NCBI GenBank assembly: GCA_028023455.1
Contig: JAQFVV010006203.1
Location: 6,788,821-6,852,820, forward strand
DNA: 64,000 nucleotides
Origin: Epiperipatus broadwayi
Lineage: Eukaryota; Onychophora; Udeonychophora; Euonychophora; Peripatidae
Direction: 5' to 3'
Numbering within the stretch: position 1 is the first letter of the stretch; every line of letters starts with the position of its first letter. This document shows positions 11,263-21,801 of the stretch, piece by piece. The position numbers and the translations under genes are program-made. Under the pieces are notes generated by a model that had not been told where the DNA came from, did not search any database, and saw nothing but the letters and a program-made list of their open reading frames with translations.

Positions 11263-11493
11263 ATAAAATAATTAAAATATACTTATGTATGTTACCACAT
11301 TTTTAATAAATAAATATAAATAAAATGTATTTACATTTTTTTTCTTTTTAGCATATTACGCCAGTTTTTTTTTTTTTAATTTGTGAATTATGTTTATAAA
11401 TGTAATATGAAAAATGCAATATATAATTGTGGCTCCCCAAATTTTTTTAAATTCTCAACTGGCTCCCGTCAAGTTAAAGGTTGGGCATCACTG

Positions 11494-11501
11494 CTCTAAG
11501 G
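11494..11501. repeat. Right 8-bp target-site duplication of hAT element
   Basis: ctctaagg, identical to 9018-9025. Confidence 0.92.
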
Positions 11502-13235
11502 TTTGATTTTAATATCATAGCAGCTACATTGTAATGCATTTTTTAAAAAATGTAAACATTCTTAACATTTTTTGACTGAATTGAATATATTAAAATACTA
11601 CAAATTTTACATGTTGTTTATTCATTTTTAGAAGGACTAACTTTTGTTTAAATAAATGGTGGATAATTTTTTTTATATATATGTGATATTTTTTTTTTTT
11701 TGTAGTTTGCTATAAAAGTGCTGAAATGATAATAGATAACATATTTGCAAATCACAGCACTCTTTCAGAATATCAGTCTGATTTCTCTAGCTAAAACCAA
11801 AGATTCAGGTTTTGAAATATATATTCTGATAATATTAGTGAATTATTTTGCAATTACAAATACTTATCTATTTACACAAACACTTTCTGGCTTGTTTAAA
11901 AAGCAAAAATTTAAAAACTATAGTATACGTCAATTATAGCATTAGCACATATCTTATGTGAACACCTCTTTTAATATATGGTACTTATTTTTACTTACTA
12001 AAAAGGTATTTTCATATATTTAATTCTGGACTGATATTTAGTAATGACTTAAGTAAAAGCTTTTTTCATTTACATAATTAGAAGACTGGCCGTATTGATC
12101 TGGCTTTAAATCTTTATATTCCTTGTGAAGTCATTTTATTCACCTATGCAGAGAATGCTTTGTTTTTTAAAATCAAATCACTAATAATAGATCCATTATC
12201 AATGAATCACATTCAGAATTATTATTTTTAATGTATACAAAAATATACTTCCTCATATCCACACTATTTTTTTAAATATTTTTTATGGCAATTTGAAAGT
12301 CCAAATTGACACTTTCAGAGATTAAGGGTTGTTAAAATTTTGCATGAGTAGCAATTGCTTTTAAAGAATGAACAACAAATTTCCATTATTGGGCTTTTTT
12401 TGACATTTTTATTTAACTTTTGAGTATAGTAATTTATAATTTGTACAACAATCTAGACATACATTCTCATTGCTAAATGTAACATAATCCATTAAGATGC
12501 TATTATTTTGAATGCAGTTTTTTTTTTCTAATTTTAGTGTTTTTTCAATATTTTTAATATATCAATCCTCAACAAAAAATTATTATTTTCCATTGACATT
12601 TTCAGAATTTTTATCTCATTTCCTAAAAATTTTTTTTTATAACATATCAGGATAATTATTAAAATATGAAATTTTTAAGGTAATGATCCCTTTTTTATTG
12701 ATTGGGGGGGGGGGGGAATGATCAGATTTTCAATATGTTTTATGTATAATATAATATTAAATCATCTATGCTCTTTATTACAGTTTTACAATACTTTAAT
12801 TACAACCCTCTATGGCAGTTTCAATTGCTCCAGCAATCTTCTTCAGTGCTATAACATAATACAAATATGTGAATATAAATAATATACATGAACATATAAT
12901 TTTACATTTTATATATATATTTTAAAAACCAATTTTCATATTATATATTTTGCTCTTTACATTCTATATTTATCAATTAAAATACCTCCTATAATTATAT
13001 ATATTCTATTATTATTTTACTCTTGTTACTCTTTTAAATATTTAACTCTAACTTTATATCTTTTATACTTTACATTTTATTAACATTTAATATTTATAAT
13101 TTATTTTAACCTATACTATTATTATTTATTTATTTTAACTTATTTTTACCCATCTTTCACTTATATCTCCAAATCTCAACTGCTAAATTCAAACTTTTAA
13201 AATTTACAGTTAAACGTCTAGTAGCACTCTCTTTA
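11502..13235. other. AT-rich non-coding stretch with a 13-base poly(G) run
   Basis: No gene or transposon terminus seen. A poly(G) tract occupies 12704-12716. Confidence 0.55.
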
Positions 13236-13261
13236 AATTTTGTGATGTGATGTGATGCATT

Positions 13262-13283
13262 CTGACTCCTTATACAGAGTCAG
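13262..13283 (-). other. 3'-UTR stem-loop of LX copy 2
   Basis: Perfect 7-bp stem (ctgactc / gagtcag) with an 8-base loop, just upstream of the (ATCAC)n tail on the element's strand. The position corresponds to weaker stems in copies 3 and 4. Confidence 0.7.
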
Positions 13284-13435
13284 GAATCTCTCAGCAATTC
13301 TGCCCAGAGAAACCTGTTAGCCACTTTGACTTTCCATTCCCCCCCCCCCCCCCGCTAAGTTTTTCCATATTCTTCTCTATGCTGCTCCATCCCATTTCAA
13401 CAACATAATCTTTGTCAACTCCTTGGCCTTTATAT

Positions 13436-13624
13436 CTAAAACTCCTTATCTTTTCCCAAATTCAGCCAATAAGCCACTTTCTCTGTATAATCACTTTGTT
13501 CATATTTATTCTTCCACAACTTCATTATTTGTACCCTTTCTGCTTTTAGACATTTACATTCAATTAACAGATGCCTAATATTTTCTCTGCCTTCCTTACA
13601 CAACTTGCAGACTAAATCACCCAT
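13436..13624 (-). pseudogene. LX copy 2, C-terminal zinc-knuckle region
   Basis: A 62-residue open stretch with the pattern CKLC, GRENIRHLLIECKC (C-x2-C ... H-x4-C). This zinc-knuckle-like arrangement is found downstream of the RT in several EEP-type LINE clades and probably binds element RNA or target DNA. Copies 3 (19583-19789) and 4 (about 55195-55265) carry the same motif, and copy 1 has lost it. Confidence 0.75.
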
Positions 13625-13934
13625 ATTTTTCCATTTGTGTGTGTATTTCCTTGTTGCTAAAGATCCCGTTCAAGCCTTAAACATAAAACTATTTTCTTTG
13701 CTATTATCATAAATTAACTTACGCCCAATATTCTTGTTTACTTCTATAAATATTTAAACTCTTTTTACTCTCCATACTAACTCTTCATCTCTCCAACTTC
13801 CTATTGTTTTTTAATGCATCTATTCTTCTATCCCATTCCTTAACACTGTAATACTCAACAATTCTCCTAACACAATCATCCCACCTTTTTTAGAAGTATA
13901 CTGACGTAAATTCTTTATTTAAATCTTCTGCATA

Positions 13935-15320
13935 TCACATTAACTTTCTCATCCATCTTGTTGCCTGCTCTTTATTCATAACCCAATTAAATACTATTTT
14001 GGCAATTCTTTTATTACCCATAAACTGCAATCTACCGACATTTTCATTTTGCTTTTTGCATCTCTCATATAAAAATTTGGCCATTTCATTTCTTCCTGAA
14101 TTGCCTTCTTTGCCATCCACACTTCTGCATCTAATGCTGCATGTCTTCCTACTTCTCTTTGTACTTTTTCTAAGTAATCTAACACCCCTTTACTAACACA
14201 TAAGGCATCATTACCATATGTTAACCCTGCTACTGCCACTCCCTTCCATACAATTCTAGCTACATCATATTTATTATACGAGAACACTGTTAATTTCTTT
14301 ATCAATCCCTTTCCTTTCTTTTCTTTGCTTCATTTATCAATTTTTTCTCCCCTTCGTCCAAGCAATTTCTCTGATTACTTAAGATGATTCCAAATAGTTA
14401 TAACTATTCAGCACACTTGACTTTATAATCCCCCAATAAGAAATCTTTGTCTTCTCTTTCCCCACTATTAATCATCATTACTTTTGATTTTGTTCATTAA
14501 ATTTAATCCCCATCTCTTTACCCACCTTTTCCCATGTCCTCCGTATAACTTCCATATCTTCCCTTCTTTTTGCACACAAAAAAAAAACCATCTGCAAATA
14601 AAAGACCCGATAATGTATATATTCCCTTGCCATCTATTAATGGTGTCTCTAGCCCTCTTCTTAGTCTTTCTATTGCTCACTCGATTTCTCTCAAATACAA
14701 CCAAAACATAATAGGTGACAGAGGACATCCTTGCCTTAGTCCCACCCCATTTTTAACTTTTACTGATTCTATATTCCCTAATTGATACGTATAGTAATTA
14801 TTTTCATATAATTTTTTAATAATATCCACTAAAGCTCCACCCATTTCCAAATTTATTAAACTTGCTTATAATGTATTTCTATTTATTCTATCATACGCCT
14901 TGTCTATATCTATAAAAACCATATATAATAACCTGTATTCCTACTCATATTCATAAGTTGGGTAATTATAAATAAACTATCTCATAAATGCCTATCTGAT
15001 GGAAAACCTCCTTGCATTTCTCCCACTTTATTATTTTCTTCCATCCATTTTGCAACCCTTCCAGCCACCATATATGAGAAAACTTTATATAGCACTGACA
15101 TTACACTATCGGTCTATAATTGTTTAACTTTCTATGATCCTTATCTTTCCCTTTAATAATAGCCTTGCTCTTGTATTACTCCAACTATCTGGAAAATATC
15201 TCTTCTGTGCCATCTTATTAAAACATGATAATAGTTTTAATTTTGCTTTCTGCCATAAATTCATTACCATCTCTGCTGCCCATCCATCCAAACCTCTTGC
15301 CTTTCTACCTTTCAATTTCG
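13935..15320 (-). pseudogene. LX copy 2, reverse transcriptase with thumb/connection region
   Basis: Broken frames at 15124-15315 (GLDGWAAEMVMNL, then LSCFNKMAQKRYFP: RT entry), about 14900-15110 (fingers and palm), 14468-14728 (palm) and 13994-14305 (thumb/connection, WKGVAVAGLTYGNDALC). The catalytic box reads LLFADG near 14587-14606, so the second Asp of the FADD box is replaced. RT copies element RNA at the nicked target. This copy cannot encode an active enzyme. Confidence 0.8.
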
Positions 15321-15637
15321 TACTTGCCTCATTCAGTTCATTTTTAGTAAATCATACATTCCCATTACTATATGCTCTCATGTTTGCTATCACTCTGTTC
15401 TTCACATCTAACATCTTACATCTTTTCTATATCCATTACATACTTATTTTAAATTATCTGTAATTCTTCTCTAGAGCTACACTCTATTCTCTCATCATCT
15501 AGTAATATTTCTCTCTCCCCTATATTCCTTTTAATGTATTTCCACATTTTTTTATTCCCACCTCTTCCACTTTTATTAATATCTTCCAACAGTTTACTAT
15601 TCAATTTCATTCTCCATCTATAATTATCTAGTTTAGC

Positions 15638-15820
15638 CTACTTCTTTTTTTCTAAGTACTTTTCCCATTTAGTATTAACATCTTTTTCATTATCTTTGTT
15701 CTTAATAGCATACTTACATTCTCTGCATGCTTTTTTTTTCTCTTTTACACTTTTACTAGCTCTCACTTTTCTATTACTTTTATTCTTCTGAATATTCTCA
15801 CCTAAAACCTTATTTGCCAC
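15638..15820 (-). pseudogene. LX copy 2, lysine-rich linker between endonuclease and RT
   Basis: Highly charged stretch (VLGENIQKNKSNRKVRASKS, then KYLEKKK) lying between the endonuclease and the RT. The same linker is found at 21802-22110 and 52892-53209. No catalytic motif is visible. Confidence 0.7.
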
Positions 15821-15966
15821 TTTTTCTATTTCACCACACCAGTCCTTATACTCAACCCCAAGTTACTCTTCCATGGTTTCTTCAACTTTTATTTTATAGC
15901 TTCGTCCACATCTTTTACTATCCTTTCTACTTTTATTACTATTTTTCATCACATTAGTAATCATTT

Positions 15967-16750
15967 CTAAAAGAAGTTATGATCACTATTACATACTCTC
16001 TCTTCATTATCAAACACTTTAATTTTCCATACTTTATTCATTCCCTCTTTTTCTACTAATACATAATCTATTGTGTGGAATATATTATTTCTAGACCATG
16101 TGTATTGTCCCTCATAAATATTTGATAAATTTCCAATGGTCAAATTCACTCTCTGACAAAAACTCTTCAAAAGCCGTCCATTCTTATTACTTACATCAAC
16201 AATTTCTTCAATATGGCCATTCATATCCCCTATAATCATTATTCTCTTCCTCTTTTCTTTGAAATGCTGTATCTCCAGAGGTTATATACACTATAGCCAT
16301 CATCTATTTTTGTTTTCCTAACCTTATCTCAAACCATAAATGTTCTTGACATTTAACAGTATTTAAATATTTTTTTCACATAACTCCTATACCACTATCC
16401 TTTTTTCTTTTATATTTATACCCTACCAAATCTAGTGCCTATATACCTATAGTCACCATCCATTCTTGTCTTCCTAATCTTATCTCAAACCACAAATGTT
16501 CTTGACATTTAACAGTATTTAAATATTTTTTTGACATAATTCCTATACCACCACCTCTTTTTCTTTTCTATTTATATCCTGCTATACCAAGTCTTCCAGA
16601 ATAGGTTCTTCTTCTCTTACATGTGTTTTCACTACTGCTAATACCTCAAGCTATTCATTGTTAATTGCTTTGTTTAATTCCAGCCACTTTTCTGGTCTCC
16701 TACCACCTTGCATATTCAAATACCCAATTTTAATAATTTTTTCTTTCCTA
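15967..16750 (-). pseudogene. LX copy 2, EEP (APE-type) endonuclease domain with in-frame tandem duplication
   Basis: The apurinic-like endonuclease that nicks the target for priming. The end of the domain is open at 15967-16239 (MIIGDMNGHIEEI, with the D-x-N catalytic pair; WSRNNIFHTIDYVLVEKEG; CNSDHNFF, with the SDH signature). The start of the domain corresponds to the MQGGRR entry near 16700-16725. Between them a block of about 156 bp (52 codons) is present twice in tandem (around 16284-16600). Confidence 0.8.
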
Positions 16751-17132
16751 ACTGCTCTTTTATAAATTCTTTTGACCTTTTTTCTCCATTACATTTATAA
16801 ATAACTTGCTTGCCTTAATTCTACACACCCATTCCCTCTCCACATCTACATTTATATCTAAATCAGCTACACTTTGATTATTACTTACATTCTTCCATTT
16901 TTCTGATAACACTACCAAATCAAACTCCCTAAAACTTTCTTGATTTTATTTTTTTTCCAATAAAAAAATCCCACACGTGCACAAACATGACATTTCTCTC
17001 ACAATTTTTTCAATCTCTCATTCATAGAACATACCCTATCTAACATATACCAATTGTCAAATCTTGGTAATAATCCAGCTATTCCTACTCCTTCCTTTAA
17101 TCTTACTCAAATTCCTAATTAATTCTACGTAC

Positions 17133-17420
17133 TCATCCATTACTCTCTTCTGATGGTTCTGACAAATTATTAGTCCCTACCATCCCTTGCTTCTTTACTT
17201 TATCTGTAATATTCCTAATTCTAGCTCCAGGCAAACTTACTCTTATATACCTGTTTCTATTTTCCCTTGCAATTATATCTCCACATTCTTTAATTAATGA
17301 ATCTCTTATCAATACTGTCTCATAGTCTACCTTCTCTGCTTCATCCATAATATTCTCTACCCCCTTCTGAACTTCTTTATCTACTTCTTCCTTATTATTA
17401 CTACTCAATAACTCCTTCAT
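17133..17420 (-). pseudogene. LX copy 2, SGNH-esterase-like domain upstream of the endonuclease
   Basis: A 95-residue open frame. After a charged, coil-like N-terminal part, LIRDSLIKECG corresponds to the GDSL block with the catalytic Ser, VSLPGARIRNITDKV to the following conserved strand, and VGTNNL to the GTND block. The terminal DxxH block is not in this frame, but copy 3 has a candidate (AGLHL) near 22980-22990. PHD and esterase-like domains are known from ORF1 proteins of CR1-like LINEs and some other LINEs, where they are thought to bind RNA or membranes. Upstream frames run as MDGLRRKSKEMEQNVIKGDR toward the PHD-like LWLCRQC. Confidence 0.65.
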
Positions 17421-17670
17421 CTGTTCACACTTCGTCTCTGATTTTCATTTTGCTTATACATCCTTTACCTCTTTTTCTATCTTATTTATTCTTTAGCTAA
17501 CCATCTCCATTTCACTACTAATTTTTCCACCCATATCACCTGTCACTCCACTACAACTATATTCTATCCTATCTCCCTTAATTACATTTTGCTCCATTTC
17601 TTTTGACTTTCTCCTTAAACCATCTATACTGAGAAACCACTTTTCAACTCTTTTATCACATTCACACACT

Positions 17671-17678
17671 GTCTACAT
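17671..17678. repeat. Left 8-bp target-site duplication of hAT (nested)
   Basis: gtctacat; the right copy at 19292-19299 is ctctacat (7 of 8 identical). Confidence 0.85.
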
Positions 17679-19291
17679 CAGTGGTCTTGAACCTTTTTAC
17701 AGCTGCGGACCGGCAAAAATAAGGATAAGATTTTGTGGACCAGTAGAAGTTTACAGATAAATTTTGTTAAAGATGTAACCTGCTTAGCCTTAGATAAACA
17801 TAATTGTTATAAACTGACCAAAACAGCATACTAGTTATTGTGTATTGTAATGGTGTTGCTTACCTTCACATGTGAACACTCTTTCTCGAGTTGCGCAGTT
17901 ATACTGCTACAGAAAACAGTACAATAACAATCGTTCTCATTAATGTGTTTGCATTTTACGTTTATTATGTCATTGTTTAGACATGTAAGAATAAAATGTT
18001 ATTCACCTGAATGTTGAAAAAAAGTCAAAAGTTTTGATATTATTTTATTGGGGAGGGGGGCAGTGGGTTGAAAAATACTTTGTCATCACTGAGACAAAAG
18101 ATAAACACCAAAGTTATTTTTTGTTTATTTTTATTTTTTAAAAAAGGTAACAGAAATTGATTTTAAAAATAAGTTTTAGTATTTTAGCGGTATACAAATA
18201 AAGCCAAAAAAAATATCGCCTTATAGGGCAAAAAGAAGTGGGCGTATTTTTAAACAAAAAAAGAAAAGAAAACGAAACTTGAAAAAGTCAAAAGTTTTGA
18301 TCTTATTTTATTTTGGGGTGGTAGGGGTGTACTGAGAAATACTTTGTAAAAGTTAGAGACAGAACTTATTTTTTGGTTTTTATTTTTTAAAAAAGGTAAT
18401 AAAAATTGATTTCAAAAATAAAAGTTAAAGCCAAAAAAAATCTTATTTTAAATTTTTTTTTGGGGGGGGGGGGGGGGTTGAGAAATACTTTGTCTTCACT
18501 GAGACAACAGTTATTTTTGGTTTGTTTTTATTTATAAAAAAAGATAATAAAAATTGGTTTTAAAAATAAAAGTTTTAGTATATCAGCGATATAAAAATAA
18601 AGGCAAAAAAGATTACCTTATAGGCTTAAAAAAAAAGTGGCCGGATTTTTAAACAAACAAACAAAAAAAAAAACAACTGAAACTTGAAAAAGTCAAAAGT
18701 TTTGATCTTACTTTATTTTGGGGTCGTGGGAGTGTATTGAAAAATACTTTGTAAAAGTTAGAAACAGAACTTATTTTTTGGTTTTTATTTTTTTTAAAAA
18801 AAAGGTAATAAAAATTGATTTCAAAAATAAAAGTTAAAGCCAAAAAAAAAAAAATAATCGCTGTATAGCCAAAAAAAAAAAAACATAAAATGAAATATTA
18901 AAAGAGAGAGAGTAGAAAAAATTTAAGAAATAAAAAAAAGTATCGTTGCATTTTATTGTTTTAACAACGCTGACAAGCAGCGTGATTGGCTATCAAAAGA
19001 CAACTGGAGTTTGTGTAATAAAAAACTTTTCTCCCCCCCCCCCAATAAACATTGTGATAAATAGAAAAACAAATTAATTTATGTATGATTGATTAGATTT
19101 TGTTTTTGTTCTCTTTTTTTTATCGGATAAAAGTGCGATGAAAAAGTAAATAAAACTTGTTTATATTAATTAAAAGTTTAAAATCTTATTATTATTTTGT
19201 TATTACAAACTTTCTTGCCAGTCTAGCACGGACCGGCAGAAAACTTCCATGACCCGGTGTCGGTCCACAGACTGGTGGTTGAAGACCACTG
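17679..19291. mobile_element. Non-autonomous hAT element with internal higher-order repeats
   Basis: A 1613-bp insertion bounded by cagtggtcttgaacc (17679-17693) and its near-exact inverse ggttgaagaccactg (19277-19291), with an 8-bp target duplication. Sub-terminal GGACCGGC boxes at both ends are typical of a widespread hAT type. It encodes no transposase. The centre (about 18010-18835) is a diverged tandem array. It sits inside LX copy 2, splitting the PHD-like LWLCRQC stretch, and is therefore younger than that copy. Confidence 0.92.
18010..18835. repeat. Dimeric (A-B-A-B) tandem repeat inside the hAT element
   Basis: The motif gaaatactttgt recurs near 18072, 18330, 18480 and 18740. Units 1 and 3 continue with a cactgagac variant, and units 2 and 4 with aaaagttagagac. 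The line agtcaaaagttttgat recurs near 18015, 18281 and 18690. This gives a dimer of about 408 bp present twice. A 16-base poly(G) run lies at 18462-18477. Confidence 0.75.
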
Positions 19292-19299
19292 CTCTACAT
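19292..19299. repeat. Right 8-bp target-site duplication of hAT (nested)
   Basis: ctctacat, partner of 17671-17678. Confidence 0.85.
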
Positions 19300-19364
19300 A
19301 ACCATAAATCTGTTACATCCTTCCTAGTCTTATTTTTGTGATGCTAATGTGATGTGATGCACTG

Positions 19365-19384
19365 TGACTTCTTATACCGAGTCA
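19365..19384 (-). other. 3'-UTR stem-loop of LX copy 3
   Basis: Stem tgact / agtca with a 10-base loop, at the same place relative to the tail as the 7-bp stem in copy 2. Confidence 0.6.
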
Positions 19385-19582
19385 GTAATCTCTCAACAAC
19401 TATACCCAGAGAAACCTGTTAGCCACTTTACCTTCCCTTTCCATTCTCCACCCTAAGTTTTACTATAATCTGCTCCATCCTATTTCCACAAACATAATTT
19501 TTGTCAATTCCATGACCTTCATATCTAAATCCCCTTTAACTTTTCCCAAACCTAGCATAAAAACCAATAACTCACTTTCTGT

Positions 19583-20412
19583 TTAATCACTTTGTTCATA
19601 TTTAATCTTCCATAACTTAATTATTTGTACCCTTTCTGCTTCCAAGCATTTACATTGAAGTAACAGAAGCCTAATATTTTCTATGCCCTCCTTACACAAC
19701 TTACAGACTAAATCACCCACATTTTTCCTTGTTACTAAAGATCCCATTCGACCCTTAAAACAATAAACTACTTTCCTTAGTATTATCATAAATTAACTCA
19801 CACCCAATGTTCCGTTTACTTCTATATATATTTAAACTCGTTTTACTCTCCATACTAGTTCTCCATCTTTCCAACTCCCTATTCTTTATTAATGCATCTA
19901 TTTGTCTATCCCACTCCTTACCACTATAACACTCAACAATTCTCCAACACAATCATTTCACCTTTTTTTTGTACAAGTATACTGACATAAATTCTTAATC
20001 CAAATCTTCTGCATACATCTTTACCTTTCTCACCCATCTTGTTACCTGCCCTTTACTTATAACCCAATGAAATAATATTTTGGCTATTCTTTTATTATCC
20101 ATAAACTGCAATTTACCAAACATTTTCATTTTGCTTTTTGCATCTTTCATATAAAAACTTGACCATCCCATTTCTCCTTGAATTGCCTTCTTTTCTGTCC
20201 ACACTTCTGCATCTAGCATTTCTTCCTACTTCCCTTTGTACTTTTTCTAAGTAATCTAATACCTCTTTATTAATACATAATGCATCATTGCCGTGTGTTA
20301 ACCCGGCTACTGGCACTCCTTTCCATACAATTCTAGCTACATCATATTTATTATATAAAAACACTGTTAATTTCTTTATCAATCCCTTTTTTTTCTTTGC
20401 TTCATTTATCAA
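19583..20412 (-). pseudogene. LX copy 3, thumb/connection and zinc-knuckle C-terminus
   Basis: Four open stretches in changing frames (19583-19789, 19755-19952, 19995-20219, 20113-20412). The last keeps KKLTVFLYNKYDVARIVWKG and YLEKVQREVGR of the connection region. The first keeps the knuckle CKLCKEGIENIRLLLLQCKC, where the His of the C-x2-C...H-x4-C pattern has become Leu. Non-functional remnant of the LX C-terminus. Confidence 0.75.
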
Positions 20413-20612
20413 TTTTTTCTCTCATTCATCCAAGCAGTTTTTTTGATTACTCAAGATGATTCTCAAATAACTATATCTATTCACCACACTTAACTTATAT
20501 CCCCCAATAAGAAATCTTTGTCTTCTCTTTCCCCAGTATTCACCATCATTATATTTGATTTTTCTTCACTAAATTTAATCTCCATATCTTTACCCCACCC
20601 TTGCAGATGTCC

Positions 20613-21481
20613 TCAGCATAACTTCCATATCTTCTCTTCTTTCTGCACATAAAAAGATGTAATCCGCAAAAAAAAAAAAAAAAGACCCGACAATGTATAT
20701 ACTCTCTTACCACCTATTAACGGTATCTCTATCCCTCTTCCTAGTCTTTCTATTGCTCTCTCCATTTCACTCAAATACAACAAAAACAAAATAGGTGACA
20801 TAGGGCTCCTTGCCTTAGTCCCACCCCATTTTTAACTTTAACTGATTCTATATCCCCTAATTGATATGTATAGTAATTATTTTTCATATAATTTCTTAAT
20901 AACATCCACTAAAGCTTCATCCATTCCCAGATTTACTAAACTTATCCATAATCTATTTCTATTCATTCTATCATATGCCTTCTCTATATCTACCTGAATT
21001 CCTACTCATATCCGTAAGTTGTGTAACTACAAATAAACTATGCCTATCTGACCTAAAACCTCCTTGCATTTCCCCCACTACATTATTTTTCTTCCATCCA
21101 TTTTGCAACTCTTCCAGCCACCATATATGAAAAAACTTTATATAAAACTGATGTTACCGCTATCGGTTTATAATTATTTAACTTTCTATGATCCTTACCT
21201 TTCCTTTAAATAATAATCTTACTCTCGTATTTCTTCAACTACCCGAAAAAACTCTTCTGTGCCATTTTATTAAAACATGATAATAACTTTACTTTTGCCC
21301 TATGCCCTAAATTCATTACCATCTCTGATGCCCATCCATCTAAACCTTTTGCATTACCACTTTTCAATTTCTTCCCTGCCTTATTCAGTTCAATTTCTGT
21401 AAACCTAATATTTCCATTATTATATGCTTTCATATTTTTTATCCCTCTGTCCTTCACATCTAACATCTTTTCTGTATCCAT
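20613..21481 (-). pseudogene. LX copy 3, reverse transcriptase
   Basis: RT fragments at 21239-21481 (RT entry: AKGLDGWASEMVMNL, LLSCFNKMAQK) and 20613-20801 (MSPILFLLYLSEMERAIERL, then IPLIGGKRVYTLSGL). These give the order entry, fingers, palm. The palm box that should read FADD is lost next to a 15-base poly(A) run near 20670-20684. Not translatable as one protein. Confidence 0.8.
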
Positions 21482-21801
21482 TACATAAATATTCTCTCTT
21501 AAGTCTTCTCTAGAGCTACACTGTATTCCCTCCTCATCCAGTAATACTATCTCTCTCTCCCCTAAATATTCTTCTTTTAATGTAATTCCAAAATTTTTTT
21601 ACTCCCATCTCTTCCACTTTTATTAATATCATTCAATAATTTACTATATAGTTTTATTCTCTCTCTATAATTATCTATTTTAGCTAACTTCTTTTTTTCT
21701 AAATACTTTTTCCATTTAGCATTAATATCTTTTTCACTTTCTTTGTTCTTAATAGCACACTTATAGTCTCTGCATGCTTTTTTCCTCTCTTTTACTAACT
21801 C

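Larger units (their letters stand above)
9026..11493 (+). mobile_element. hAT DNA transposon (ZBED/SCAND3-like), intact ends and TSD
   Basis: A 2468-bp element. The left terminus caggggtgcccaacc (9026-9040) pairs with the right terminus ggttgggcatcactg (11479-11493). The TIRs are short and imperfect, as is usual in hAT elements, and a perfect 8-bp duplication flanks them. Sub-terminal GTGGCTC motifs occur at both ends. Inside are a BED-finger ORF (9455-9736) and a long transposase ORF (9694-11262) in different frames, separated by a 32-base poly(A) run. With exact target duplications and a 522-codon open frame, this is the youngest-looking element in the window. Confidence 0.95.
13236..19338 (-). 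mobile_element. LX-family non-LTR retrotransposon, copy 2 (most complete; interrupted by a hAT element)
   Basis: Minus-strand LINE about 4.5 kb long once the nested hAT (17679-19291) is removed. From its 5' end it has the end of a PHD-like zinc finger (LWLCRQC, split by the hAT), an SGNH-esterase-like domain (about 17130-17420), an EEP endonuclease (about 15960-16750), a reverse transcriptase (about 14460-15320), a C-terminal zinc-knuckle region (13436-13624), and a 3' UTR with stem-loop (13262-13283) and pentamer tail (13241-13259). The 5' end is truncated at about 19338, directly against the 3' tail of copy 3. Many stops and frameshifts; the RT active site is damaged (FADG). The RT signature in this family (RQGCPMSPILF) is the R1/L1/RTE style rather than the GVPQGS style of CR1, so the clade is left open. 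Confidence 0.88.
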
